Shown: positions 18,736-28,500, counted from the stretch's first letter. The stretch: DNA of 64,000 bases from Bacillota bacterium (GCA_021791495.1 JAJYWN010000013.1:1-64000), one strand, 5' to 3'. Notes: a model not told the origin generated them from the letters alone. A program made the numbers and translations.

Positions 18736-20292
18736 CTATAGTTTGACCTTCTTCCAGCGGCCACTCTTGAAGACTATGGCCAAAACCGTCGCCCGGAAGG
18801 TCCAGTCCGCGAGCATCGCTATCCAGGCGCCCGGCGCGCCCATTCCCGCCGTCTGGATGAGGAGAGGGGAGAGGCCCAGCCGGACCACCCATACGCCGGC
18901 CATGGTCACGGCCAGAACGGCGCGGGTGTCGCCGGCGCCGCGCAACGCGCCGGAGAGCACCGATCCGACGGCTTCCGGCACTTGCTCCAGGGCTACGATG
19001 CGCAGAGCGACGACGCCTAGGGCGATGATGGCGGCGTCTCCGGTGTAGATGTGCAAGAACAGGCTGGGGACCAGAAAGAAGAGTACTCCCGCCAGCCCCA
19101 TGATAGTTGCCCCCAGCTGCGCGGTGATGATGGCGCTCTTTTCGGCGATGGCCGGGCGGCGCGCGCCCAAGTTCAGGCCGACCAGGGTGGAAGCCGCCGT
19201 AGAGAACCCCTGGCCGGGCATGAAGGATAAGGACTCGACGTTCATGGCCAGAGCGTGCGTGGCGTAGGCGATGGTGCCCAGCCCCGATACCTGGCGGACG
19301 TAGAGCAGTTGACCGGTGCTGTTTATCAGGCGTTCCAGGCCGGATGGCATCCCCACGTTCCACAGGCGCTTCAGGATGGACCCGTCGATGTGGAGGAGGC
19401 GCCTCCAGTTCAGGCGGAGGATCAGCTGGTTCGAACAGAGCAAGTAGACGATGAGCAGGCCGCCGGTGGCGCGCGCCAGGGAGGTGGCGGTACCGGCACC
19501 GATGATGCCCAGCGCCGGCAGGCCGAAATGCCCGAAAATCAAGGTCCAGCTCACGAAGACGTTGGTCAGGTTCACGATGATGTTCACGGCCATGGGTGTG
19601 CGCGTATCCCCGGCGCCGCGCAGGGCGGCGCCGGCCATGGTCAAGATGATCATGAAGGCCAGGCCGGGGGACATGGCCCGCACATACTTCACGCCCAGGG
19701 CCAGGACGTCCGGCTGCGGGCGCATGACGCGGACGATGGGCGCGGCGAAGAAGATGCCTACCAAGGTCACCGCGACACCAAGAACGATGCCGAGCAGCAT
19801 GGATTGTTGGAGGGTAGCCGAGGCCCGCTTCTCGTCCCCCGCGCCGATGAAGCGCGCCACCAGCGCCGTGGTGCCTACGGACAGGCCCATGAAGGTGTTG
19901 GAGACCAGCATGAAGGGCTGGAAGGAGAGGCCGGAGGCGGCGATGGCCGAAGCGCCGAGGCGGCCCAGCATGGCCATGTTCACTACCTGGACCAGAGTCA
20001 TCAAGGACTGGTCGGCGATGACCGGCCACGTCAGCTGCCAGGCGGCGTGCCGGATCAGTGCGGCTTGCTGCCGGGGGGACAGGGCGGCCAAGGACTCGTC
20101 GTTCACGACGCTGGCGAAGCGGGCGAAGGCGCCCGACGAGTCGCGGCGGCGGGGAGACGGTATCGGGTTCGGGGCCGGCGCAGCCGCAGCTCCACTGGAA
20201 GTAGCATCCGTGGCGGCGGTCGTGTCCACATCTCTTTCTACGTCGATATGAAGTCTGGTCAAGGGAAGACCTCCGGCGTCCTCCGCCACCAT
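18736..20292 (-). CDS. MATE-family efflux transporter
   Basis: Multi-TM; VNMAMLGRLGASAIAASGLSFQPFMLVSNTFMGLSVGTTALVARFIGAGD, GAALRGAGDTRTPMAVNIIVNL. Confidence 0.88.
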   Translation of the reverse strand: MVAEDAGGLPLTRLHIDVERDVDTTAATDATSSGAAAAPAPNPIPSPRRRDSSGAFARFASVVNDESLAALSPRQQAALIRHAAWQLTWPVIADQSLMTLVQVVNMAMLGRLGASAIAASGLSFQPFMLVSNTFMGLSVGTTALVARFIGAGDEKRASATLQQSMLLGIVLGVAVTLVGIFFAAPIVRVMRPQPDVLALGVKYVRAMSPGLAFMIILTMAGAALRGAGDTRTPMAVNIIVNLTNVFVSWTLIFGHFGLPALGIIGAGTATSLARATGGLLIVYLLCSNQLILRLNWRRLLHIDGSILKRLWNVGMPSGLERLINSTGQLLYVRQVSGLGTIAYATHALAMNVESLSFMPGQGFSTAASTLVGLNLGARRPAIAEKSAIITAQLGATIMGLAGVLFFLVPSLFLHIYTGDAAIIALGVVALRIVALEQVPEAVGSVLSGALRGAGDTRAVLAVTMAGVWVVRLGLSPLLIQTAGMGAPGAWIAMLADWTFRATVLAIVFKSGRWKKVKL

Positions 20293-20587
20293 CTTCCGAG
20301 CCCGGAAACAAGGTTAGCAGCAGGAACTTGCCAAAAGTTCGCCGGGCGAAGTAGTTCTCCTTCTCACGTTCGCCTCTAAAGGAGCAGGGGGGGTGACCAC
20401 AATGGCATCTCCATCGGTATTTCCGTCACGCCCCAGCATAAGAATTCAGACAGCCGGGCCCAGTCTCGTCGCCGGCTTGATCGACATCCGTAGCCCCGAA
20501 CCCGACCCCGCCGACGGGTCAGAGTCAAAGCCCTGCCAGCCGCCCGCCCGTCCCGCGTTTTCCCTGGTAAGACTTTGCTGCAAACCC

Positions 20588-20616
20588 TTGACATGTCATA
20601 TTGCGAGGCATAATAT
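20588..20616 (+). promoter_or_regulatory. Sigma70/SigA-type promoter upstream of lysW
   Basis: TTGACA (20588-20593) - 17 bp - TAATAT (20611-20616). Confidence 0.85.
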
Positions 20617-20641
20617 TGTGCCATACTTGCATAATCATGCA
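20607..20641. promoter_or_regulatory. Two palindromes over and after the -10, the second ARG-box-like (putative ArgR operator)
   Basis: GGCATAATATTGTGCC (20607-20622) and TGCATAATCATGCA (20628-20641), which resembles TGNATWWWWATNCA. Confidence 0.6.
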
Positions 20642-20671
20642 GCATCATTCGGAAGGAGGTGCCAAACTGAG

Positions 20672-20836
20672 ATGCCGTGCCGTTGTCCCGAATGTGATGC
20701 CGAATGGTCAGTTGGGGCCGTGGAAAAGGGAGAAATCCTGGTATGCCCCGATTGTGGTGCGGAGCTTGAGGTCAAGGAGGTCAATCCCTTGACTTTGGAA
20801 CTGGCGCCGGAGGAAGAGGAAGACTGGGGCGAATAG
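20672..20836 (+). CDS. lysW: LysW amino-group carrier protein
   Basis: MPCRCPECDAEWSV...CPDCGAELEV...EEDWGE: zinc ribbon and C-terminal EDWGE; RBS GGAAGGAGGT at 20651. Confidence 0.95.
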   Translation: MPCRCPECDAEWSVGAVEKGEILVCPDCGAELEVKEVNPLTLELAPEEEEDWGE

Positions 20837-20918
20837 GGCCAGATGGGCCGGCCTTCACAGCCGGCCAGCCCGGAGAGGCGATTAGCCCCACAGACGGGTG
20901 ACCGGGAGTGGATTCGTA

Positions 20919-21800
20919 GTGAAACTAGCGGTCCTGCTATCGCGCGTGAGGCAGGATGAAAAACTCATCTTCGAAGCCCTGACGCAGCGCGGGGTGGAGT
21001 TTGCGAAAGTGGACGACCGGGAACTGGTCTTCGACCTGACCGACCCCGCCGCCACCACCCAGGGACTGACCGCCTCTACATCGAAAATGGTCGGCCGCTT
21101 CGACTCCGTGCTGCTCCGGTCTGTCAGCCAGACACGGGCCCAGACTACCGCCTCGATCCTGGCCGCCGCCGGCACCAAGCCTGTCAACTCCCCGGCGACC
21201 CTGGCAACCTGCAATGACAAGGTCCTGACGACCATAGCCCTGGTGCAGGCCGGATTGCCTTCCCCCCGCACCCTGGTGGCTTTCGATCCCGAGAGCGCCC
21301 TAAAAGCGGTGGAAGACATCGGCTACCCCGCCGTCTTGAAACCGCCCACCGGTTCATGGGGGCGCTTGCTTTCAAGGGTCAACGACCGCGACGCCGCCGA
21401 GGCGGTGATCGAACACAAGGACACGTTGGGTTCCTACGTGCATTCCATTTACTACGTCCAGGAGCACGTGGCCAAGCCGGGACGCGACATCCGCATCATC
21501 GTCATTGGCGGTCGCGCCGTGGCCGGGATGTACCGTTACTCAGAACACTGGGTGACCAACGCCGCCCGGGGCGGACACGGCGTGAACTGCCCCGTGGACG
21601 GTGACGTCGGCCGCCTGGCCGAGAAGGCGGCGGCGGCGGTGGGCGGCGGGGCCGTGGCCGTCGATATCCTGGAGAGCCCGACCGGGCTCTTGGTGAACGA
21701 GGTCAACGCCACGATGGAGTTCAAGGAATGCACGGCCGCGAGCGGCGTCGACATTGCCGGAGCCCTGGTGGACTACTGGCTGGAGGTGGCGCGGCAATGA
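20919..21800 (+). CDS. lysX: LysW-glutamate / LysW-alpha-aminoadipate ligase, RimK/LysX family
   Basis: ATP-grasp; LLRSVSQTRAQTTASILAAAGTKPVNSPATLATCNDKVLT, AVDILESPTGLLVNEVNATMEFKE; GTG start at 20919 (ORF from 20898). Confidence 0.92.
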   Translation: MKLAVLLSRVRQDEKLIFEALTQRGVEFAKVDDRELVFDLTDPAATTQGLTASTSKMVGRFDSVLLRSVSQTRAQTTASILAAAGTKPVNSPATLATCNDKVLTTIALVQAGLPSPRTLVAFDPESALKAVEDIGYPAVLKPPTGSWGRLLSRVNDRDAAEAVIEHKDTLGSYVHSIYYVQEHVAKPGRDIRIIVIGGRAVAGMYRYSEHWVTNAARGGHGVNCPVDGDVGRLAEKAAAAVGGGAVAVDILESPTGLLVNEVNATMEFKECTAASGVDIAGALVDYWLEVARQ

Positions 21801-22915
21801 GCGCGGAAGCAGGGGTCGCCTCCGCGGGGGCGACCGGAACCACCCTGTCTGGAACAGCAGCCGGCCTGGTAAACGGGCCGGCGGCTAAGTTGAAGGCCGC
21901 CATCGTGGGCGGTTCGGGTTACGCCGGTGGCGAACTCTTGCGCCTCCTCCTCTCCCATCCCGGCGTGGAAGTGACCCAAGTGACGTCGCGCCGCCTGGCC
22001 GGCCAGTTCGTGCACTTGGTCCACCCGAACCTGCGCCGCCGCACGAGCCTGCAGTTCGTTTCGCCCGAGGTGCTGGCCCCCGTCGACCTGCTTTTCCTTT
22101 CGCTACCGCACGGCGAAGGCGTGAAGGAGAGCGAGCACTGGCTGTCGCTGGCCCCCAAAGTCGTCGACCTGTCGGCGGACTACCGCTTGCGCGACGCCTC
22201 CCAGTATCCGGTCTGGTACGGATGGCCCCACCCGGCCCCCGCGACGCTGGCCAAATTCGTCTACGGTCTGCCCGAACTGCACCGCTCCGAGATCGCCGGC
22301 GCCAATTGGGTCGCCGGCACCGGCTGCCTGGCCACCGCCTCCAGCCTGGCCCTGGCACCCCTGTTCAAACACGGGCTGGCCCTGCCCGATGTCTTCATCG
22401 AGGGCAAGTTTGGATCGTCTGCCGGCGGCGCCGACCCATCGCCGGCCTCCCACCACTCGGAACGGGCCAACGTGGTCCGGACCTACGAGCCGGTGGGCCA
22501 CCGGCACACGGCCGAGATCGCGCAGGAGACGGGGGCGCGCATCCACCTCACCGCCACCGCGGTCGACATGGTCCGCGGCGTGCAGGCCGTCTGCCAAGTC
22601 ATGCTGAAAGACTCCTCTATCGGCGAGAAGGAAGTCTGGAAAGTCTACCGCCAGGAATACGGTTCTGAGCCTTTCATCCGCATCGTCAAGGAGCGCCACG
22701 GCGCCCACCGCTACCCCGACCCCAAAGTGCTGGCCGGCTCGAACTACTGCGACATCGGCTTTGCCAAGGACCCGCACTCCGACCGCCTGGTGATCATGTC
22801 GGCCATCGACAACCTGATGAAGGGCGCCGCCGGCAACGCCGTCCAGGCCATGAACGTCATGATGGGCTGGCCCGAAACCGCCGGTCTGGATTTCGCCGGG
22901 CTGCATCCTCTCTGA
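21797..22915 (+). CDS. lysY: N-acetyl-gamma-glutamyl-phosphate reductase / LysW-derivative reductase
   Basis: AAIVGGSGYAGGELLRLLLSHPGVEV, GTGCLATASSLALAPL, GSSAGGADPS; ATGA overlap with lysX. Confidence 0.92.
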   Translation: MSAEAGVASAGATGTTLSGTAAGLVNGPAAKLKAAIVGGSGYAGGELLRLLLSHPGVEVTQVTSRRLAGQFVHLVHPNLRRRTSLQFVSPEVLAPVDLLFLSLPHGEGVKESEHWLSLAPKVVDLSADYRLRDASQYPVWYGWPHPAPATLAKFVYGLPELHRSEIAGANWVAGTGCLATASSLALAPLFKHGLALPDVFIEGKFGSSAGGADPSPASHHSERANVVRTYEPVGHRHTAEIAQETGARIHLTATAVDMVRGVQAVCQVMLKDSSIGEKEVWKVYRQEYGSEPFIRIVKERHGAHRYPDPKVLAGSNYCDIGFAKDPHSDRLVIMSAIDNLMKGAAGNAVQAMNVMMGWPETAGLDFAGLHPL

Positions 22916-23005
22916 TGGGCCGAGGGGCAAGCGCGTGCAGCGCCAGCCTTCTTAAGTGGCCGAAGGGGACGGCCTGAGAAGAGTCGAGAGGGGACCTCAC
23001 GCAGG

Positions 23006-23830
23006 ATGTCTTCTAACATGTTGGTTATCAAGATCGGGGGCGCCGCGGGCATCCGCGACCACCTGGCCGCCTTGGCGGCCGACATCGCCGCCGCCACCCG
23101 CGACGGTGGTGGCCTGGTGGTGGTCCACGGCGGTTCGGACGAGGTCAACACCCTAAGCGAACGCCTCGGCATCGCGCCCAAGTTTATCAAGTCCCCCTCC
23201 GGCCACGTCAGCCGCTACACCGACCCGCAGGCCATGGAGGTCTTCACCATGGCCATGGCCGGCACGGTCAATACCGAACTGGTGCGCCAGCTCCGCGCCC
23301 ACGGCATCAACGCCTTTGGGGTGTCCGGCGTGGACGGCGGCCTTCTCACCGGCGAGCGGAAGACGGCGATCCGCTCCATCGAGGGCGCGAAGATCAAGGT
23401 CATCCGCGACGACCTGTCGGCCACCATCGACAAGGTGAACACGGTGCTCATCGAAACCTTGGTCGCCGCCGGTTACGTGCCGGTGGTCTGCCCAATGGTC
23501 CTGGCCACCACCGGCGAGGTCTGCAATGTAGACGCCGACCGGGCCGCGGCGGCGCTGGCCCGCGCGCTGGGCGCCGGGCGGCTGATTTTCTTCACGAATG
23601 TGCCCGGCCTGCTTCGCGATGTGAACGACCCGTCCACCGTGATTCCCAGGATCCAGGCAGGCCAGGCTGAGGCTTTCGAGCCTCTGGCGGGCGGGCGCAT
23701 GAAGAAGAAGTTCGCCGCCGCCGTGGAAGCTGTGCAGAGTGGAGTGGCCCAGGCAGTCATCGCCGATGCCCGCCGCGACAAGCCGCTGGCCAGGGCGCTG
23801 GCGGGAGAAGGGACGGTGCTGGTACCATGA
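23006..23830 (+). CDS. lysZ: LysW-aminoadipate/glutamate kinase
   Basis: MLVIKIGGAAGIRDHLAALAADIA, VVHGGSDEVNTLSERLG, NVDADRAAAALARALGA (amino-acid kinase fold). Confidence 0.92.
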   Translation: MSSNMLVIKIGGAAGIRDHLAALAADIAAATRDGGGLVVVHGGSDEVNTLSERLGIAPKFIKSPSGHVSRYTDPQAMEVFTMAMAGTVNTELVRQLRAHGINAFGVSGVDGGLLTGERKTAIRSIEGAKIKVIRDDLSATIDKVNTVLIETLVAAGYVPVVCPMVLATTGEVCNVDADRAAAALARALGAGRLIFFTNVPGLLRDVNDPSTVIPRIQAGQAEAFEPLAGGRMKKKFAAAVEAVQSGVAQAVIADARRDKPLARALAGEGTVLVP

Positions 23831-25023
23831 ACGCGGATCAAGCCTGGACGGCCGAGCAGATCGTCGCCGCCGAGACGGCGCACGCCTCCGGCTTCTACCA
23901 CAAACGCCCCGTCGTTCTGGCGCGCGGCAAAGGCGCCCTGGTCTGGGATGTGAACGGCCGCCAATACATCGACTGCGACACCGGCCACGGTGTAGCCCTC
24001 TTTGGACACTGCCACCCGGCGGTGGTGGAGGCCGTGAGCAATCAGGCTGCCACTCTTCTGACCTGCGGCGAGTCTTTCTATTCGGAGCCGCGCGCCAGGC
24101 TCATGGCCGCGCTGGCGGCGGCCCTTCCCGAGGGACTTGGCCGGGTCTTCCTCTGCAACTCCGGGACGGAAGCCATCGAGGCGGCGCTGAAGATCGCCCG
24201 CCTGGTCACCGGACGGAAACAGGTAGTCGCCACCAAGCGCGGCTTTCACGGCCGAACCATGGGGTCCCTCTCGGCCACCTGGAATCCGCGCTACCGCGGG
24301 CCCTTTGAACCCCTCCTCGAAGGATACCGCCACGTCGCTTTCAACAGCGCCGAGGAAGCCGAGGCGGCCATCACGACCGACACGGCCGCCGTCATCGTCG
24401 AACCCGTACAGGGCGAGAGCGGCGTCTTCGTGGCCGAGAAGAGCTTCTTGGAGCATTTGCGCGCTCTCTGCGATGAGCGTGGTGCCATGCTGGTTTTCGA
24501 CGAAGTCCAGACCGGGGTGGGGCGGACCGGCACCTTCGTGGCCGCCCAAGGCTTTGGAGTCACGCCCGACCTGCTCTGTTTGGCCAAGGGTCTGGCGGGC
24601 GGCATGCCCATCGGCGCCGTGGCCATCGGCGGCCGCATCGGCGACCTGGAACGTGGGACCCACGCTTCCACCTTCGGCGGCAACCCCATGGCCTGCGCCG
24701 CCGCCGCCGCCGCTGTCAAGGCCGCAGTCGATGAGAAGCTGCCCCAGCGCGCCGCCGAGCTGGGCGAGCGCTTCATGGCGAAGCTCAACGCCCTGGCCGC
24801 CGAGGCCCACGTCATCCGAGAAGTCCGCGGCAAAGGGCTAATGATCGGCATCGACCTGCGTACCCGGTCGGCCAAGTACCTTCAGGCCCTGCAGGACCGC
24901 GGCGTGCTGGCTCTGGACGCGGGTCCCACCGTCATCCGCCTGCTCCCGCCCATGGTCATCACTTGGGAACAACTCGAGACCGTATATGTCGCCCTTGAAG
25001 CAGTCCTGAAGGAGGCCGCCTGA
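23827..25023 (+). CDS. lysJ: LysW-gamma-lysine/ornithine aminotransferase
   Basis: Class III aminotransferase, ArgD/LysJ-like: GALVWDVNGRQYIDCDTGHGVALFGHCHPAVVEAV, VFDEVQTGVGRTGTF; ATGA overlap with lysZ. Confidence 0.92.
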   Translation: MNADQAWTAEQIVAAETAHASGFYHKRPVVLARGKGALVWDVNGRQYIDCDTGHGVALFGHCHPAVVEAVSNQAATLLTCGESFYSEPRARLMAALAAALPEGLGRVFLCNSGTEAIEAALKIARLVTGRKQVVATKRGFHGRTMGSLSATWNPRYRGPFEPLLEGYRHVAFNSAEEAEAAITTDTAAVIVEPVQGESGVFVAEKSFLEHLRALCDERGAMLVFDEVQTGVGRTGTFVAAQGFGVTPDLLCLAKGLAGGMPIGAVAIGGRIGDLERGTHASTFGGNPMACAAAAAAVKAAVDEKLPQRAAELGERFMAKLNALAAEAHVIREVRGKGLMIGIDLRTRSAKYLQALQDRGVLALDAGPTVIRLLPPMVITWEQLETVYVALEAVLKEAA

Positions 25024-25027
25024 CCCC

Positions 25028-26209
25028 TTGGCCACCATTCCTGCGCCCGCGCCAAATAGCGAACCGGCCGCGGCCCCTGTTTCGGCGCCTATGTCGGCTG
25101 CCGTTCCGGCCTCCGTTCCCGTGCCCATGCCCAGCCCGTCCGAAGTCAGGCTCCTTCGCGCCGTCGTGGCCCAGCAGAGCTTCTCGGGGCAGGAAGCCGC
25201 CGTGGCCAACCTCCTGGTCAAGGAGCTGAAAGCCTTTGGCTGGAACTCGGGTAAGGATGATACCGGAAACGTCGTGGCCCAGCGTGGAACCGGTAGGCAC
25301 TCCCTCCTCTTCCTTGGGCACATCGATACCGTGGGCGGCTGGCTACCCGTCACCACGAAAGACGGCTTCCTGTGGGGCCGCGGCTCCGTGGACGCCAAGG
25401 GTTCACTGGCCGCCTTCATCGCCGGCGCCCAGCGCGCCGCGCGCACCGGAGAACTGGCCCTTGACGTCACCTTGGTCGGAGCGGTGGGCGAAGAGTCCGA
25501 CGCCCACGGCGCCATGGCCATTGTGGACCGGTATCATCCAGACTGGTGCGTGATCGGCGAACCCAGTGGCTGGGAAGGCATCACCCTGGGTTACAAAGGC
25601 CAGGTGCGTGTCACGCTAGTCGTCACCCTCCCTCACGGTCACCGCGCGGGAAAAGGGCTAACCGCCATCGACGCCACCATGGAGTTCTGGCGCCTGCTGA
25701 ATGAAAACGTCCGGGAGAAAGATCAGGTGACGGAAAGCGGCGCCATCATCAGCGGTTTTGACCAACTGTCCTGCTCGATCCTTCAGATTAACTCGGAGAC
25801 CGACGGTCTGTCCGACAAGGTCTCACTGGAGATCGATTTCCGCCTCCCTCTTGGGATCACCGAAAGCGACGTCGAGCAATGCATAACCAAGGCCGCGGCA
25901 GCCATACCCGCAGATATCCGCTGGCACGCCGGCCACCCCCAACTGGCCCACCGGGGAGACAAGAACAACCCCCTGGTCCGCAATTTCATGTTTGCTATCC
26001 GCAGTGCCGGCGGGCGTCCGCGTTTCAAACTGAAGTGGGGCACCAGCGACATGAACGTCGTCGGCCCGGTCTGGAACTGTCCTATTTTGGCCTTTGGCCC
26101 CGGCGATTCGTCTCTGGATCATACGCCCGAAGAGCGCCTATCTCTCAGTGAATATGGTCGCGCCATCTTCGTCTGGGAACAAGTGCTGAAAGGACTGGCC
26201 TCGCTCTAG
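25028..26209 (+). CDS. lysK: LysW-gamma-lysine/ornithine hydrolase (M20 family)
   Basis: FLGHIDTVGGWLPV, LWGRGSVDAKGSLAAFI, LVGAVGEESDAHGAM, KWGTSDMNVVGPVWNCPILAFGPGDSSLDHTPEERLS; TTG start. Confidence 0.9.
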   Translation: MATIPAPAPNSEPAAAPVSAPMSAAVPASVPVPMPSPSEVRLLRAVVAQQSFSGQEAAVANLLVKELKAFGWNSGKDDTGNVVAQRGTGRHSLLFLGHIDTVGGWLPVTTKDGFLWGRGSVDAKGSLAAFIAGAQRAARTGELALDVTLVGAVGEESDAHGAMAIVDRYHPDWCVIGEPSGWEGITLGYKGQVRVTLVVTLPHGHRAGKGLTAIDATMEFWRLLNENVREKDQVTESGAIISGFDQLSCSILQINSETDGLSDKVSLEIDFRLPLGITESDVEQCITKAAAAIPADIRWHAGHPQLAHRGDKNNPLVRNFMFAIRSAGGRPRFKLKWGTSDMNVVGPVWNCPILAFGPGDSSLDHTPEERLSLSEYGRAIFVWEQVLKGLASL

Positions 26210-26335
26210 GCCCTTCTCTGCCATTATTTTCTAAAGGAATTCCTCTGAGCCACAGCTAAATATCGGTGTTGATCATCCGACCGTGTTCAAGCGCGGCCCC
26301 TTGCAGACTGGTGTCGCGTCCTTCTCTAGCGGTGT

Positions 26336-27649
26336 GTGGCGGGGGGTAGCCATCTGACTTCGCTAGGCGTGAACTTCCACCTTCATGGCCGGTCTACACG
26401 GCCCCGATCGCGACGTTGGCTACGAGCGCTTGCCGCGGCGGGCATCTTGGCGCTGCTTCTGTCGGTGATCGCTTTCTTCACCTGGCAACCGTGGTACATA
26501 CCGAATCTCTTGGCAAAGAACAGCATAGTGCCGTTGAATGCGCATTCGGACAGCCCTCCCTATACCACTCGATCCCTCCTCCTAGCCCTGGCCGGCCAGG
26601 CTGCGCACACGCGCTCTGGAGCCTCGCTGGACTCCGTACTGCAGATGGGACAGTCCGCCATTTCCTTGGAGGAGGCCTGGCTCCTCCGCAGTATCGGACC
26701 CGACGGGGAGATCTTTCAAAACCCCGACCAGAAGCAGATCATCCCGTACTTCGCCAACCTGTCGGCGTTGTCACTGGTGAACTCGAGCCCGGCAGATGTG
26801 AAGGATTACATCGACTGGTACTTGGCGCACCTGAACCGCAAGACCGACGTGTGGGGCTTCACCGGTACCATCTACGACTATCAGGTGGCCGACGGCGGCA
26901 TCGTCTCCACCGACTATTATGACTCGGCCGATAGCTACGCCGCCACCTTCCTCTCGGCCGTGGCCGCGTACTACCGCGTTACTGGTGACAAACAGTTTAT
27001 CCGCGACCGGTACGCCGACCTGGAGTTGGTGGCCTCGGTCATTATTGACTTGCAGAACACGGACGGTCTGACCTGGGCCAAGCCCCGCCATTACCGAAAG
27101 TACCTGATGGATAACGCTGAAGTCTATCGCGGCCTGAAAGACTACGCCGGGATACTGGACAGTGTCGGTATCAAGCAACGGGCGCATTACTACCTGGACG
27201 CCGCCGGCCGCGTTCAAGAGGGCATCCTCACCACCCTATGGGACGAGGAATACCAGGCCTTCATCTGGGCTCTCGACAACCACGGCGGCAAGCGCCTGGT
27301 AAACTGGGGCCATTGGTACCCGGACGTGATCTCCCAAGTCTACCCCATCGTCACGGGCGTCTTGTCTCCGGACGACCCCCGCGCCATCAGGATCTATGAC
27401 CGCGTCAACCAGGTTTTCCCGGATTGGCCGACTTTCTACAAGACCGAAACCTTGCCTTGGTCGGTCATGGGTTACACCGCCTTTGTCATGGGTGACAACC
27501 GCATGGCCATGGAGATCCTGGAGGCGGCCTACCGGATGAATCAGGAGGCGGCGCGCCCGAAGTCCTGGCACGCCCTGGAGTCGGCCTTCCTTATGCTGAC
27601 CTATCAGGGGCTGGCCGGCCACCTACCGGTGAAGTTCCTGGCAGAGTAA
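26336..27649 (+). CDS. Membrane-anchored six-hairpin-glycosidase-like protein
   Basis: N-terminal TM; DYYDSADSYAATFLSAVAAYYRVTGDKQFI... alpha-toroid-like sequence. Confidence 0.6.
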   Translation: MAGGSHLTSLGVNFHLHGRSTRPRSRRWLRALAAAGILALLLSVIAFFTWQPWYIPNLLAKNSIVPLNAHSDSPPYTTRSLLLALAGQAAHTRSGASLDSVLQMGQSAISLEEAWLLRSIGPDGEIFQNPDQKQIIPYFANLSALSLVNSSPADVKDYIDWYLAHLNRKTDVWGFTGTIYDYQVADGGIVSTDYYDSADSYAATFLSAVAAYYRVTGDKQFIRDRYADLELVASVIIDLQNTDGLTWAKPRHYRKYLMDNAEVYRGLKDYAGILDSVGIKQRAHYYLDAAGRVQEGILTTLWDEEYQAFIWALDNHGGKRLVNWGHWYPDVISQVYPIVTGVLSPDDPRAIRIYDRVNQVFPDWPTFYKTETLPWSVMGYTAFVMGDNRMAMEILEAAYRMNQEAARPKSWHALESAFLMLTYQGLAGHLPVKFLAE

Positions 27650-27681
27650 CTGGGCCGGTGGCCTAGCGCTTGCGAATAGAA

Positions 27682-27921
27682 CTACCTCAGCTCCTTGAGG
27701 AACTGGTACATAGCTTCCAGGGACACGAACCCTAACTGTCGGGCAAACGCTCTTGCCGTTCCGGGAGCGACGGCCCTTCCCGCACCATGCGAGTGCAGGC
27801 TTAACCGGCGGAATACGCCATCGTGACCCAACCCCTTCCACACTTGCCCTTTCCCTTCTCTTAGCATGCCCAGTGCGTGGCAGACCCGGGCAATATCCCC
27901 GAAGGTGAAAGCATACGGCAT
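27682..27921 (-). CDS. HicA-like (YcfA family) toxin candidate
   Basis: FGDIARVCHALGM...VWKGLGHDGVFRRLSLHSHGAGRAVAPGTARAFARQLGF resembles the HicA dsRBD-like core; immediately downstream of a HicB-like ORF. Confidence 0.6.
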   Translation of the reverse strand: MPYAFTFGDIARVCHALGMLREGKGQVWKGLGHDGVFRRLSLHSHGAGRAVAPGTARAFARQLGFVSLEAMYQFLKELR

Positions 27922-27924
27922 AGA

Positions 27925-28437
27925 CTACACTCCAAGCAACCGGCGCAGGCGTTCTGGATCGTCGGCTGCCAGGAAAGCGGCCAGCGCGAAGGGGAGCTTG
28001 TCCTGCCATCCTATCTTAAAGTAGAATGCTATGTCCTCAATATAGTCTTCCGCAAGTTCGACAACCGCCCACAGCAGGTCTTTGACGGCCTCCTCCTTGG
28101 TCTCGCCTTGGCCAACAGCCTCGAATTCCGGAACCTCAACAGACCACAAGTGGTGCTCGGCATCCTCTTCCCAGACGGGATGTCCCTGCACCCCCCGCAG
28201 CAGGACCCGCAAGGCCTGCTCGCCCAGGATCACCGACCGCGGAGCCTCGCGCCGCAGGGCGTTCCCTACCATGTACAGCTTCAGCGCCTCACTGGATTCG
28301 CGGACGATGGAGCTGAAATTCTTCTTGGCGTCGGCGATGGCCAGGACTTCCGGATAGCGGAAGGGGGTAGGGGAGGCAGCTTTCCCCTTGTCGTCGGCCT
28401 GATCCTTATCTCCACCCATGACCGTCACCTCTTCCAC
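27925..28437 (-). CDS. Antitoxin candidate: Phd/YefM-like N-terminus with HicB-like C-terminus
   Basis: VLAIADAKKNFSSIVRESSEALK (Phd-like) then WSVEVPEFEAVGQGETKEEAVKDLLWAVVELAEDYIED (HicB-like). Confidence 0.55.
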   Translation of the reverse strand: MEEVTVMGGDKDQADDKGKAASPTPFRYPEVLAIADAKKNFSSIVRESSEALKLYMVGNALRREAPRSVILGEQALRVLLRGVQGHPVWEEDAEHHLWSVEVPEFEAVGQGETKEEAVKDLLWAVVELAEDYIEDIAFYFKIGWQDKLPFALAAFLAADDPERLRRLLGV

Positions 28438-28500
28438 ATCTTACCACGGCGTGGTCTAAGTGGTCAAGATGACCAACTAGGTCAGATAGGTCAAATCGCG

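Noticed and set aside
18734-20311. Upstream part of the 18521..20311 minus-strand ORF (596 aa)
   Set aside because: Overlaps the MATE transporter in another frame and is low-complexity; only the last 70 aa (the ferredoxin) are credible
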